Below, in pieces: positions 9,613 through 20,675 of a DNA stretch of 64,000 nucleotides. A program made the translations under genes and the position numbers. The notes under the pieces were generated by a model. That model saw nothing but the letters and a program-made list of their open reading frames with translations. It had not been told where the DNA came from and did no database searches. The stretch comes from Batillaria attramentaria. Taxonomy: Eukaryota > Mollusca > Gastropoda > Batillariidae. Where the stretch lies: assembly GCA_018292915.2 (NCBI GenBank), contig JACVVK020000337.1, forward strand, positions 392,501 through 456,500, written 5' to 3'. Every line of letters starts with the position of its first letter. Position 1 is the stretch's first letter.

Positions 9613-9866
9613 CAGCAATTTTCCCCATGTATCCATTCATTCGTCCTTCACCACACGCATCGGCAATTTTCCCCATGTATCCATTCATTCGTCCTTCACC
9701 ACACGCATCGGCAATTTTCCCCATGTATCCATTCATTCGTCCTTCACCACACGCATCGGCAATTTTCCCCATGTATCCATTCATTCGTCCTTCACCACAC
9801 GCATCGGCAATTTTCCCCATGTATCCATTCATTCGTCCTTCACCATACGCATCGGCAATTTTCTCA
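9613..9866. repeat. 48-bp minisatellite, five units
   Basis: Units starting near 9613, 9661, 9709, 9757 and 9805 are almost identical, and a sixth near 9853 is decayed. Because 48 is a multiple of three, several frames on both strands stay open (for example a 16-residue ..IFPMYPFIRPSPHAS.. repeat). The simultaneous openness argues against protein coding. Confidence 0.9.
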
Positions 9867-10097
9867 TCATTCATTTATTCTTTTACTATACGCTCCAGCA
9901 TTTTGCGTGGGTTTTTTTTGTCATGTATTCATTCCGGATTTGATTTATACTTCAGCGATTTTTTAAATCATGTATTCATTCATCCCATACAACACGCTGC
10001 ATTGATTTGTATGAGACAGCTATGTCTGCAGAATAAAGATGTGACGAGTGTTGAAAAGTGACTCTTCAACTGCACTATGATTATAAACTACGTAGTT

Positions 10098-10450
10098 AAA
10101 GGCCCATTTATTAAGATTTCTAGGCTCGCACATCTGTTTAGGTTGTGCCTGACGTCGTACCATTTACTACTTAGGCACCTGCACAGTGACAGCATCTAAA
10201 ATGCTGGCGCTGAGCAAGCAAAAGGGTACACGTGACGCGCGTAACACAAGGATTAAGCCGGCAGGACAGGCTTGCGGCATGGTCAACCCCTGAGTAGCAG
10301 AATTTGAAATCTCGCCGTTTCGCAAAGCCTGTACACGACACTGCGTCGCATTCAGAGCTCTACTAATAATTAGGATTACTATGAAGACTGTTTTGAGCGT
10401 ACAAGCGAACTAACAAACGAAACTGTTCCAAAACATAAGCTGGTTTCTGT
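10098..10450 (-). repeat. Dispersed family C, copy 1
   Basis: Shares with the other C copies the blocks CACAGTGACAGC, GCTGGCGCTGAGC, GCATTCAGAGCTCTACTAAT and TTTTGAGCGTACAAGCG..CTGTTCCAAAACATAAG. The class is unknown and no long frame is present. Confidence 0.75.
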
Positions 10451-10856
10451 GTAGTCAGAGCTACCCATGCGTGTTCGTGAACTCGACATCCTGGGGAGGT
10501 TCACCGTCATCAGCTTCCGTGAAGCTTCGAAAACATGAAAACAGCGCGTTTAATTCAAACCAGTGAGTACATAATTGCTGTCTGCCGACAATGTCTATGT
10601 AATCAAGTGCTTGGAATTTCTGCCCATTCAAAAAGGGAGCAGCTAAACGTGTCCATTCAGCAGGTTTCCTTTGTTGATGCCCCCGGTCCCTGAACGCAGC
10701 CTATGGGTGTGTGAATGGAGCTATTAAAACCTAGGACATGACTGATGTTACTACAACAAATGCATGTGTAGTGACAGGGAAGTCGTTCCCGAAAAAAAAC
10801 CACACCACTTTTTCGGGGGGTAGGAAGAGAGAAAATGATAACTGAAGGTATTAATA

Positions 10857-10858
<2 letters not shown>
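10451..10858. other. Unassigned stretch
   Basis: No recognised feature. Confidence 0.5.
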
Positions 10859-10943
<85 letters not shown>

Positions 10944-10969
10944 CGCTCTCTCTCTCTCTCTCTCTCTGT

Positions 10970-11047
<78 letters not shown>
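10859..11047. repeat. Long (GT)n arrays split by (TC)n
   Basis: Two GT arrays of about 83 and 75 bp flank a short CTCTCT segment at 10946-10967. All open frames here are Cys-Val or Thr-His readings. Confidence 0.97.
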
Positions 11048-11189
11048 TAACTTCTTTTAGGATGATGGAAAGAACAGATGCTACCTGTGAGAGTAATGTT
11101 TCTGACAGCGAAACGGTTTTGATTTCTTCTACACCTGACGCAATAAGTACTGCTGTCCTGCTACAGAAGAAAAACAACATAGGTTTGTT

Positions 11190-11290
11190 GTGAGTTTTTT
11201 TTTTTGTGTGTGTGTTTTTTGTGTTTTTTGTTTTTTTTTTGTTTTTTTTTTGTTTTTTGTTTTTTTTGGCGAGGAGGGGGGGGGGGTGTT
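11190..11290. repeat. T-rich then G-rich tract
   Basis: T runs interrupted by single G bases, followed by an 11-base G run. Confidence 0.9.
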
Positions 11291-11458
11291 TACGGATTAT
11301 ACGGATGTGATTTCTCGCACAGACAATTTATCACTGATTCGAAATCATACACTATGACCGTGGGAAAATCAACAGAATTTAGCTGTGAGACTTTTTCCTC
11401 TGCTAGTTTTGATTTCTCAAAGACACCTGACACAATTTTTATCTCGAAGTTATTGAGA

Positions 11459-11459
<1 letters not shown>

Positions 11460-11538
<79 letters not shown>
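11460..11538. repeat. Uninterrupted poly-G run of 79 bases
   Basis: Counted directly as one base at 11460, sixty in the next line and eighteen more. The true length may differ because homopolymers this long are hard to sequence. It can form G-quadruplex or triplex DNA. Confidence 0.85.
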
Positions 11539-11539
<1 letters not shown>

Positions 11540-11705
11540 ATCCAGCAGATGCCAAGCTACGGGACCCTCTGCTGTTTTCGAGGTAGATGGTTTTGATTTC
11601 TCCCGTTGACATGTGACACAAGTTTCCTTCTGCAATTCAACACCCCTTCTCAAGCGACCCATCCCCCTTAACCCTTCCCCACCCCCTCTAAGCACTGTCT
11701 CTCTC

Positions 11706-11737
<32 letters not shown>

Positions 11738-11739
<2 letters not shown>

Positions 11740-11902
11740 GGAGCCGGGGTGGACGAATGCTAGAGCGTTGAACTTCCAATGCTCGGGTCGTGAGTTCGTA
11801 TCCCGGCTGGGGCCAAATATTTGTGCTGGCTTTTTCATCGTTGCCCCGTCTTTGATATCACCCGTATGTGGTGGAAAAAGGGCGTTAAACCCCAAAACAC
11901 CC

Positions 11903-11905
<3 letters not shown>
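11738..11905 (+). mobile_element. SINE-1 copy
   Basis: Near-consensus copy from GGGGAGCCGGGGTGG through GGTCGTGAGTTCG and TTTGATATCACCCGTATG to CACCCTC. It is bracketed by (CT)n arrays on both sides, which obscure any TSD. Confidence 0.93.

Positions 11906-11960
<55 letters not shown>
11906..11960. repeat. (CT)n-(CA)n microsatellite
   Basis: Follows the tail of the SINE directly, as if it expanded from a simple 3' tail. Confidence 0.95.
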
Positions 11961-12442
11961 CATCCACACACACACCCCCACTTTCCACCCTCACCCCCAC
12001 CCCCACCCCATCAAACCTCGCTCACAGTCTCATTCAAACGCAAACTTTTTTCCGCCTGACACTTTCTTGATGTAGAGGTCACACTACACTTCTAAATCAA
12101 TCACAGGTAGGCGCGGAAAGCCCACAATTTTGAAGCTCTCCCCCGACCAGAGTAAATATCACGGAGGTAAGCGTCTTGCTGGTCAACAGTGACTGTAAGT
12201 AAGGCGAAGCCACACTCCCTCCGCTTTTGGGAAGTCGGCAGCATCCCCCTGAGGGGTTTGACCCGTGATTAGTGATGGCGCCTTCTTGAGTTTCCCCGCT
12301 CTGTGTTTAAAGTCTCCCTTCAAATCCTGTGGCGAGGTAAGTGTGTGGTTTGATTCAGCAGGTAAATGTGTCTTAACGGTAGATAGGTGGGAGTGGGGGC
12401 GGGGGTGGGGGGTGGGGAAGAGGGGAATTGGTGGAAAGGATC

Positions 12443-12502
12443 TGTGTGTGTGTGTGTGCGTGTGTGTGTGCGTGCGTGCGTGCGTGTGTGTGGTGTGTGT
12501 GT

Positions 12503-12579
<77 letters not shown>

Positions 12580-12715
12580 CAGACAGACAGACAAATGCAG
12601 ACAGAAGCAACGAAAAAAAAAAAAAAAAACAACAGAGAAAAGGTTTGTTAGTCAGATGGTCGGTTGGTTGATTGGTTGGTTGGTTGGTTGGTTGGTTGGT
12701 TGGTTGGTTGGGGTT
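12443..12715. repeat. Compound (GT)n-(GA)n-(GACA)n-(A)n-(GGTT)n tract
   Basis: GT array 12443-12543, GA array 12544-12570, GACA units to 12592, poly-A at 12613-12629, then (GGTT)n at 12660-12710. Confidence 0.95.
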
Positions 12716-13479
12716 TAATGTTCTGAAACCAAACACCGCCTGAAAAAATGGCAAAATACACTAACACAACTTTTTTAAAAAATAAAATCTCCATGATCTG
12801 TAGTGCGTATTTCAATATCTTCCTCCAATCCCCAAGTCCACAGTATACGTTTTGTTTCACCCGAATCCAACGAGCTAGTGTTGCACCGAAAGCGGGAGAG
12901 CGGGAGAGGGGGGCGGGGGGGGGGGGGGGTCACAGTGCACTACGCATGCGCCAAAACAGGTATGCGTATATAATTATACTGGCAATGGAAAGTAAAGGCC
13001 GGGTTATGTTTGGGCTCAGCCCATTCCTGCAGGTAAACACAGCCACATCTACACTCCAAATGCTAACCCAAACTTCGCTTTGATTTGCCACCAAACAATG
13101 CAAAATACATACAGTTGTTGTGCAACTTTGGGCATTGCGTGGTCGTGCATTCCACGTACTTCCTTCTCAACACACACGGAATAACTACCTCGAGGCGAGG
13201 CGAGGCGCGGCAAAAGTGGAATGGTCTGTACATAAGGGGGTGAGCTTTGTATATAGAATACAGCAGGGGTCGGATGCACGAAAAGGGGCTAGACTAGTCT
13301 GAGACTTAAGTTCTACAACTTCTAGTGTCAGAGTTACGTCGGGACTATCATCAGCGTGCCGTATTACGATTTATTAGTGTGTAGTAGTCCCTGAAATAAT
13401 TATGTCTCGCATTAGCCTCCGTTTATGCATCTCGCCATCTTTTACTATCAGCTTAGTTAAAGGGGCCAATTCTACATTT
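12716..13479. other. Unassigned stretch
   Basis: A G-run at 12909-12931 and otherwise mixed sequence. No exon or repeat relative recognised. Confidence 0.5.
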
Positions 13480-13790
13480 TGTATGCTCACAGATCATTCT
13501 GAGCTGTTTTCGTGATATCTATCATCACACCACTTAGACACCTGGACAGTGACAGCGTCTGTAATGCTGACACTGAGCCAACAAAACTCGATGACGCAGC
13601 GACCACATTAATTTTTAGCGCCCCAGTAGTGAAAGAGGAATCGTAGAATTTGAATGTTCGACAGCCTGCACAAAGTGTAAATAGCATTGTATCGCATTAT
13701 GAGCTGTACTAATCATTAAGACAGAGTATTTCGAGCGTGCAGGCGCTCTCAGGAGCGAAATGTTCCAAAACACAAGATGGCTTAGCAAAG
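13480..13790 (-). repeat. Dispersed family C, copy 2
   Basis: Carries GCTCACAGATC, CACCACTTAGACACCTGGACAG, CTGACACTGAGCCAACA, GTAGAATTTGAATGTTCGAC and GTACTAATCATTAAGACAGAG in the same order as the other - strand copies. Confidence 0.8.
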
Positions 13791-13811
13791 ATGGAACTTA
13801 GCAGGTTTAAG

Positions 13812-13896
13812 CTAGTCTGGCTCTCTGCCGGGATTTGAACTCGCTGCCCTAGCGTTAACAGTCCAACGCTCTGCTAGCTGGGTTATCCCGGTTCCA
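13812..13896 (-). mobile_element. tRNA-Asn-like SINE head
   Basis: Read on the - strand it has GCAGAGCGTTGGACTGTTAACG, with an anticodon-loop-like CTGTTAA, followed by GCGAGTTCAAATCCCGGC as B box. The acceptor ends do not pair, so it is not a functional tRNA gene. Confidence 0.5.
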
Positions 13897-14870
13897 CCTG
13901 TCAGAAGGCACAAAACAAAAACTCTATGTCATAAAGACAAAGGGAAATATTTAGGAAACAATGGGAAATAATCAGGGTGTTTTTTTGTTGTTTTTTTTAT
14001 CTCCCCTAGCGTGACAAGCTCCGAAAGTAGAGGGCTATGAGAATGTCGCCTCCTTCTCCTACAGAAGTGGCAATGCAAATACGAAGGCAGTGCAAAGGCC
14101 ACTAACCGGGCTGCATTCCACCGAAACCACATGTACAGTCTCACAGTAACGCACAGCACGTGCTTGACCTAGAAAATACTGTCACCCACCCTCGCTTGGC
14201 ACCGAGACCCCATTGTTCCAGCAAGTTTATTAGAACGCCGTGTTGGGAACATTGTTGGTACATCTGAACGCAGATAAACGTATGATCGAGTGGCGGGAGG
14301 GACGAAGGAGTGGGGGGAAGGGGGGAGGGGGTAGTGTGTGTGTGTGGGGGGGGGGGGAGAGACTGAAGGAGGAGGAGGGTGAAGTGACAGACAAACACCC
14401 AATACAGCGCATGGAAACAGCAGTCAGTGGAGATTTTGGTCTCCAGATTTTTTCCATCACTCATTCTCAGTCTCAGGGGTTAGATAAATCTTAATGGACC
14501 ATTGTTTCACGATGGGGGGGGGGGGGGGGGGGGGGGGGATACGATAGAAGAGGGGGGGGGGGGGGTGTGTGAAAAGCTAAGCAGTGAGGTAAGTTACGTG
14601 GTTCACACACAACCATATGGGTGGGGCGCACTTTGGGATAAATTTACGTGTCACACACTAACACTTGGGTACACTGAGCTATCACAATTCCAGCCTGAGC
14701 CTGTCACCGTAAACTATTTTACGGTATTTCGCGCCGGGTTCCAGATTAAGGTGAGCAGGAAGGAGGGGAGAGGAGAGGAAGAGGAGGGGATCTTTTTTTT
14801 CTGGGGAGGACTTTTAGTGTCATGAAGGTATGGCGAACATCTTGTGCCTGTGACCTACGTCGTCTACTTT
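13897..14870. other. Unassigned stretch with G-runs
   Basis: G-runs at 14346-14357, 14514-14538 and 14552-14565, and purine-rich DNA at 14755-14790. No credible exon. Confidence 0.5.
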
Positions 14871-14872
14871 CA

Positions 14873-15095
14873 GCTGAATTCAATTCTACCAAGTAAGTTT
14901 GGGGTTGTGTACAAGTGGACTCACTATTCAAAATAGACTGATTGCATGGATTGAAATTTGGCTTAGTTGGAGTGTTGCACTTTGATTATACTCGTGTAAG
15001 AGCCGTCAAGGAACCGTTCATCTTGCCTGATTCTTGCATACAGGACCAAAACAGAAAAAGAGTCAAAAACGTGGGATATTCATATGTGCTAGGGG
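14873..15095 (+). repeat. Dispersed family B, copy 1
   Basis: Matches 34290-34530 along its length, including TTTGGCTTAG(T/G)TGGAG and TTGATTATACTCGTGT. Its second half matches 16168-16262, and read in reverse it matches the flanks and unit of the minisatellite at 52.1-53.3 kb. Confidence 0.8.
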
Positions 15096-15124
15096 ATATA
15101 ATTATATAAAACTGAAGTTACAAA

Positions 15125-15412
15125 TACTCAGTTTTGACTTAAAAGTTTGATAGAAACCACTTCACTTTCACAAAGGACGGCATGGGTCAACGTTTCCGTG
15201 CCGTCCTTTGTGAAAGTGAAGTGGTTTCTGTCCCTTTCAGGTCGCTTTTATTTGCTTAACTTGTAACCACTTCGCAGTAATCACCGTTTCCTTTTCTATT
15301 TTAAAAGTTTGACTCAAAATTTTGGCTCAAGAATTCGACTCAAGAGTTTGACTCACGGTTTTGACTCTAACTTTTAACTCAAGATTTTGAACTTTAAAAA
15401 AAAAACTCAAAG
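15125..15412. repeat. Short-period array of TTTGACTCAA-like units, split by J2
   Basis: Units of about 14-15 bp (TTTTGACTTAAAAG, TTTGACTCAAAATT, CTCAAGAATT and variants) lie on both sides of the insertion at 15151-15300. Confidence 0.65.
15151..15300. mobile_element. Fold-back mobile element J2 with exact 12-bp TSD
   Basis: Arms 15152-15182 and 15199-15229 are a perfect 31-bp inverted repeat around a 16-base loop, followed by a tail that matches J1. TTAAAAGTTTGA lies at 15139-15150 and again at 15301-15312, an exact duplication. J2 lacks the hammerhead-like segment present in J1, as if it was deleted from the loop. Confidence 0.85.
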
Positions 15413-15937
15413 ATGAAACCAGATTTTCACATAAAGTTCAACAGACACAGTTAGGTTCCTAATAGGTGTCACGGATTTTTCTTCTTCAACGGCCTTACGA
15501 ACAGTGAAGTTCCTAAACGGCCATCTTCCACCGAATTACAAACAGCAGCAGCTACTCAGGAGGTTTAGCGACCGTACGAGTTACCTCCCGCTAGGAACAA
15601 GGGGGAGAAAACAACACGGCCGTGACAAGCCTGGAAGCAGAAAGGTTAAGGAAAGCGGAGAAAACCCAGGTAAACTTACAGCTACACACGTGAAATGTTA
15701 ACGCGCACGCACCTGTGTGAAGGTTAAGGCCTGGGCGTGATCTTTACCACCGGTGTGGCCCTGAATACAAACCACATGGTCTGCATAAACTCGAGGGACC
15801 GCACCTGAGAGGCAACTGAAGTACCCTTGGGTTTGTGGGTATGTATTAAATAAAAAAAATGCTCTTGGAAATGTAGCAGCATTATCCACGTTTTCACTTG
15901 CAGCCTAGTTGCCTCGCAGCATTCTCCATTATTGAGG
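15413..15937. other. Unassigned stretch
   Basis: Contains a 65-codon frame at 15504-15701 that is basic and unremarkable. No splice-bounded exon is visible. Confidence 0.5.
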
Positions 15938-16108
15938 GGAGCCGGGGGGTGGCCGAATGGTAGAGCGTTGGACTTCCAATGCTCGGGTCGTGAGTTCGAA
16001 TCCCGGCTGTGGCCAAATATTTGAGCTGGTCTTTTTTTCCTCGTTGCCCCGTCTACGATATCATCCATACATGATGGAAAAGGACGCTAAACTCGAAAAC
16101 ACCCACCC
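15938..16108 (+). mobile_element. SINE-1 copy
   Basis: Full length with intact A and B boxes and an ACCCACCCACAC tail. The flanks resemble each other over about 35 bp (ACTTGCAG..GCATT) but with many differences, so this is either an old duplication or chance. Confidence 0.93.
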
Positions 16109-16167
16109 ACACCCTTGCTGAACTTGCAGTCTACTTGTATGCACAGCATTATCTATTTTTGTCTATA

Positions 16168-16262
16168 ACAAAAGCCGCCAACGAACCGTACATCTTGCCT
16201 GATTTTCGCCACCATGGGCCAAACCCAATAAAAGTCAAAAACGTGGGGCACTCATGCGCTGT
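16168..16262 (+). repeat. Dispersed family B, copy 2 (partial)
   Basis: CATCTTGCCTGATT..GTCAAAAACGTGGG matches copy 1. It is cut by the SINE at 16266-16443. Confidence 0.75.
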
Positions 16263-16265
16263 AGG

Positions 16266-16443
16266 GGGTGGGTGGGTGGGTGTTTGGGCGTTTAACGTCC
16301 TTTCCCACCACATACGGGTGATATCAAAGACAGGGCAACGATGAAAAAGCCAGCACAAATATTTGGCCTCAGCCGGGATGCGAACTCACGACCCGAGCAT
16401 TAGAAGTCCAACGCGGCTCTACCATTCGGCCACACCGGCTCCC
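16266..16443 (-). mobile_element. SINE-1 copy with 15-bp TSD
   Basis: CTCATGCGCTGTAGG at 16251-16265 and CTCAAGCGCTGTAGG at 16444-16458 differ at one position. The target site was inside a family B element, so the SINE is younger than that element. Confidence 0.95.
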
Positions 16444-16458
16444 CTCAAGCGCTGTAGG

Positions 16459-17204
16459 AACTGAGTGAAAAAGAGGTAAACCTCAGAACGAAAAGCATAC
16501 GGCCGCTGTCGCGCTAATAACCGGCGTTACTACCTGAGTGACCTAGAAGTACTGAAAGAAAACAACCGTCTCCAACAGTAAGTCATTTGGTCTGGCGGCC
16601 CATTCAGTCAGTCGCCTACCAATACGGGGTCAAGTACCGTGACTACTCGCCCCATCAGCCAGCATGAAGTTCTTGTGTCTACACACCACTACAGGCGTGA
16701 AGCCAATTCGCTGCGTGCAGTGGCGCGTGTGACCCCCTGATGACGGAAGATGATGAGGTGAACGTACCCTAAGGTACGTAGCTTCCCCCCTTACCCTCCC
16801 CTCCCCTCCCTTTGATGCCAGTACAGGTCATTACACACCTGGCCTCCAGGTTTTTGAAGTCGACCCGGTCCTTGCACTGCGCACCGATAACCCTTGCACT
16901 GACGTCGACGCATGCACCGATGGTCGGGGGATAAGCACGTTTCCTGAGGTACATGGTGATCCCTTGCGTACAAAGCGGCGTCCGCAACACAAGAATAAAC
17001 GTTCAAAATACCAACACGTTTAGTCGACAGCAACGAGATACATACTGGGCAAGCGGTCTGTGTGTGGGGGTTGATCTCATCGGGAATTAAACTGCACTGA
17101 ATCTTGAGTTGAATCACAGTGAAAATTTGTGTAATATTTGTGTTGGTAAGTCTGTAATTGTTAGTGAGTATGTATGATTAGAAACAAAAATGTGCGACAA
17201 CTGG
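16459..17204. other. Unassigned stretch
   Basis: No recognised element. A 108-codon - strand frame at 16791-17117 has ordinary composition but no start or splice support. Confidence 0.45.
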
Positions 17205-17218
17205 CGCGCGCGCGCGCG

Positions 17219-17264
<46 letters not shown>

Positions 17265-17268
17265 CACA
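17205..17268. repeat. (GC)n-(CA)n microsatellite
   Basis: Alternating purine-pyrimidine DNA, a classical Z-DNA-prone tract. Confidence 0.95.
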
Positions 17269-17361
17269 CTGTGCCACCGGCGTACGTGAAGACACACGGT
17301 TGTACCCTTGACGCATCATTCTGCAGACAAGCGGCGAGAAAGCTCAAGAGTTGAACGGCCG

Positions 17362-17485
17362 ATTATACAGCTCGTGCTTCAGCCCGACTTATCCCCTCAA
17401 ACCTGAGGAAACTGTGAGCTATGCCTTCATCGTGCTGCGCACCAGACAGCACGCGATTCTTCGGGCTTAACTCTAGACTGTATCC
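17362..17485. repeat. Dispersed hairpin repeat H2
   Basis: Shares the TTCAGCCCGA..TTCGGGCTTAACTC inverted arrangement with H1 at 5.95-6.05 kb. Confidence 0.55.
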
Positions 17486-17824
17486 TCTACGCAGAGCAGT
17501 TTTGTCCACTTGACAGCTGCGGCACCTTCTTTGAAGACAAGTGCAGAATCCCGCCTCGTGAAAATCGATCACACAAATACTGATAAGGCTAATGAAGTTC
17601 CCACGTTTGGGCAGTACATGTCTTTGGCAGGTCAGGTTCGTTTGGGGGTCTGTATCAGTGTTTCCGCTTCAATGGAGCATGCCCGTATGCAATCACCCTT
17701 TCCAGCTGTAACCAGTTCAGCCCCCCCCCCACCCCCAACACACACACACACCTCGTCCTCAGACCTCTTTGCTGTTTGTTTGACGTATTTTTCACCACAT
17801 ATATGAGACGTCAAAATGTCCGGG

Positions 17825-18290
17825 GGATTGTTAGTTTTCCTTGTTTGTTTGTTTGTTTTGCTGTTGTCGTCGTTTTTGATTTGTTGTGTTGTGTTTTGTT
17901 TTTGGTTCATTTTGTTTTGTTCCATTTTGTTTTGCTTCAATTTTGTGTTTGTTATTGGCCTGTTTTGCTTTTTGATTTTCTGTTTTGTTTTATGTTAATT
18001 ATGTTGTTTGATTTTGTTTCTTATTTTGTATTGTTTTGTGGTCTTGATTTGCTTTTTGTTTCGAGTTTTGTTGATTTTTTGTTTTATGTTTGTTTTTGTG
18101 TGTTTTTTTGTTTTTTGTTTGTTTGTTTTTGTTTTTGTTTTTTTGTTGTTTTTTGGTTTTTTTTTTTTTTTTTTGGGGGGGGGGGGGGCGGGGGCATTGT
18201 ATTTGTTCAGTGGCATGGCGGGTTCCTATTTGTTATTGCTCTCTCTCTCTCTCTCTCTCTCTTTCTCAAAAAATAAAAATAAAATAAAAT
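17825..18290. repeat. T-rich (TTTTG)n-like tract ending in (G)n and (CT)n
   Basis: About 350 bp dominated by T with periodic G, then a G-run at 18175-18188 and (CT)n at 18240-18264. Long Phe/Leu/Cys/Val open frames here simulate membrane proteins but are composition artefacts. Confidence 0.9.
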
Positions 18291-18299
18291 AAACCGGCC

Positions 18300-18790
18300 A
18301 TAGGGCCTATCTGGAGCTGTGTGTAGAGAATTGTTCTTGTTCTTGTTTGGTTTAGTTTCTGTTTTCTTCTGTTTCTTCACTGAGTGGTATGGTGGGTTTT
18401 CCTTTACTGCTTATTCCGAAACCGTATGAACCCATCTGAGAATTAACATGACGTGACTTGACTTAAAAGACACTTGACCTCCTCCCCACCCCTCCCCCTC
18501 CCATTCTTCGCCCCAACAAGTTCACCGAATAATGAACTGTCAACACACACAGACACACACATTATCTCCAGCCAGGGACCGTTCGTGGTGTGTGTGGTGT
18601 TGGCTCTTGCTGACAGGCGAAATGCCGTGGTCAACAGTACGGGAGACAACCCGTGTTAGCTGTACCTTCGTCTCAAGGGCCTCCCCACTTCAAGTTCCTG
18701 ACTCGAGGACTGTTTGAAAGTGCCACACACATACAAACAGTTCACAATCATAGGCGTGGTCAGCGAATTAAATTCTCGTGAGAGTACGCG
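18300..18790. other. Unassigned stretch
   Basis: No feature recognised. Confidence 0.45.
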
Positions 18791-18812
18791 GGAGGGGGTA
18801 GGGGTGGGTGTG

Positions 18813-18850
<38 letters not shown>

Positions 18851-18935
18851 GGGGTGGGTGGGGGGGGTGTTGAGGGGTGGGTGAGCATGGGGGTAGGGGG
18901 TGGCGGGGGGGGGGGGAGGAGACGTTGAAAGGGGT
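18791..18935. repeat. G-rich/(GT)n/(GA)n tract
   Basis: GGGTGT repeats, (GT)n at 18812-18831, (GA)n at 18832-18850, and G-runs to 18920. Confidence 0.9.
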
Positions 18936-19062
18936 GGAGGATATATGTGTGTGGTATCTACCAAGGGAGACTACAGTGTCAGCATGACTTTCGCACCACC
19001 TTGCTAGCTCTGTCTGGAGGGTTATTCAATATACCGATTACGCCTATAGACATAGGTGAAAT

Positions 19063-19338
19063 ATGACGACGATTTTGATGCTCGAGGGTGGAGATTCAGT
19101 ACTTGTAAAGCAAAACACAAAACACTACTCTTCTGTTAATCAGACTGAGCTTGAAACGGAAGAGAAAGTATATTTTTCGCAGAAAGCTTTAGACCACTGT
19201 AAGAAGGGGAACCAGGAACTATTGTCAGGTGCTGCCACTGAATTCCCGGGGGGGGGGGGGGGAGGGGAGGAACGGGCCTCAAATATTTCCTCTCAGATCA
19301 CATTGCATCATTTGCTAATGCCCAGGAAAGTGAACTAG
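19063..19338 (+). other. Open frame of uncertain status
   Basis: A 91-codon frame begins MTTILMLEGGDSVLVKQN and has ordinary composition through about residue 60, then enters a poly-G run. CAG|GTGCTG at about 19230 could be a weak donor. No homologous family is recognised and nothing upstream suggests a promoter. Confidence 0.2.
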
Positions 19339-19341
19339 ATG

Positions 19342-19342
<1 letters not shown>

Positions 19343-19394
<52 letters not shown>

Positions 19395-19395
19395 A

Positions 19396-19427
<32 letters not shown>

Positions 19428-19430
19428 CAG
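19343..19430. repeat. (CA)n-(GCAC)n-(CA)n microsatellite
   Basis: About 85 bp of CA with central GCAC units. Confidence 0.95.
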
Positions 19431-19610
19431 AGCCTGGGACATAACTGTTCGTTCCTTGTGCCCATGTTACCCACGAAATACGTGACAGACTGTGACAGTC
19501 AGTCATTATACACATCAAACATTGCCGGAACTGTGGCCCGATAGCCGGGCGGTGACATATCTTCAATACCGAGCGTTCGGCCGAATCATATCAACGCCGG
19601 TCAACTAGAC

Positions 19611-19641
19611 CAGGGACTTACATATTCTATGTAAGTCCCTG
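19611..19641. repeat. Perfect 13-bp hairpin with 5-base loop
   Basis: CAGGGACTTACAT and ATGTAAGTCCCTG flank ATTCT. Outside, CTAGA and ACTAG extend the arms with one bulge. Confidence 0.9.
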
Positions 19642-20454
19642 ACTAGACGAAGTGGACGGAGTTGATCTTCCTTCCGTCCCAACAGTTTGACCTGTACTAT
19701 AATACACACAAAGAGGGAAGCACAGTCATGACAGTGACTGAAACGTGTGAGTCCACTGACGTCATATGAGGAACAGACCATTACGTCAATCTCTTTTATT
19801 TTGAAATCACTCCCCCCCCCCCCCAAAAAAAAAAAAAAAAAATGACCGCATGACAGCTCATTATGCCGCGGGACGCAATTGGTTGAATTCTGGGGGCTCG
19901 ACCCTTTTGATTCAGAGGAGTGGAGTCGTCCATTGTCGACAGATATGCCAGACGGGAATGTTCTTTTCAAGATTTTCCTGCACAAAAGTGCAAGTGCAAG
20001 ATGGTGTCTCGTCAGCTTCCCAGAGCAGCACATAGTTTGCCCGTAACATGCCATAACAAAAGAGAAGTGTTTACATGAACTCGAAGGGCGATGGGATCAG
20101 CATGGTGGAGTGGGGGTAGCGAGAGGAGAAACTTAGGCAAGGCTAATATTCTGGGTGAAACTTTACGTCTACATGTATCGCGCATGCCTGTGTGTTGTTT
20201 GCACTCAGGTGCTCAGGGCGCGACACCCCCTCCCCCCCCTCCCTTTTCATCTTGTACACTCCATCTCTCAACTCCCCCGTCATCTACAACCACCACCGAT
20301 CTCCTCCCCACCCACACCCGTTGTTGTTGGGTGTCTTTTGCTTGTTTGTCTGTTTGTTTGTTTTTTCTTTATTTTCCTCAAGTCTTTACCGCCTTCAAAA
20401 CGCAGGGAACGTACCAAACGACTGGTTAGAAAGTATGCTTCTTTTCTTCACAGG
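19642..20454. other. Unassigned stretch
   Basis: A C-run/A-run lies at 19810-19842. The 149-codon - strand frame at 19605-20054 passes through this run as Phe/Gly and is not convincing. Confidence 0.45.
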
Positions 20455-20675
20455 CCCTAATTTTAAGATCCTTAGGCTAACGGGCCGTTCTGAGCTTAGA
20501 CACATGCACACATACATGCACAGACAGGCGCGCGTTCAGCAGATTGGTGCCATAACGTTTTCCTCGTTTGCGCGGCCATCAAAACGTCAATGCGTCGCAC
20601 TCAGAGCTTTACTAATATCCAAGACAATTTTGAGCGCACAGGAGCAGTGACTAGCGGGACTGTTCCAAAACAGAG
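20455..20675 (-). repeat. Dispersed family C, copy 3 (partial)
   Basis: Retains GCGTCGCACTCAGAGCTTTACTAAT, TTTTGAGCGCACAGG and ACTGTTCCAAAACA. Confidence 0.65.

Noticed and set aside
10835..11193. Open frames rich in Cys-Val or Thr-His
   Set aside because: They are translations of GT/CA microsatellites. The same applies to frames near 1800, 6800, 12500, 32550, 35600, 41900, 57200 and 63200.
17776..18276. 166-codon Phe/Val/Leu/Cys-rich frame resembling a membrane protein
   Set aside because: The hydrophobicity comes from a TTTTG-rich tract. Overlapping frames look equally hydrophobic.
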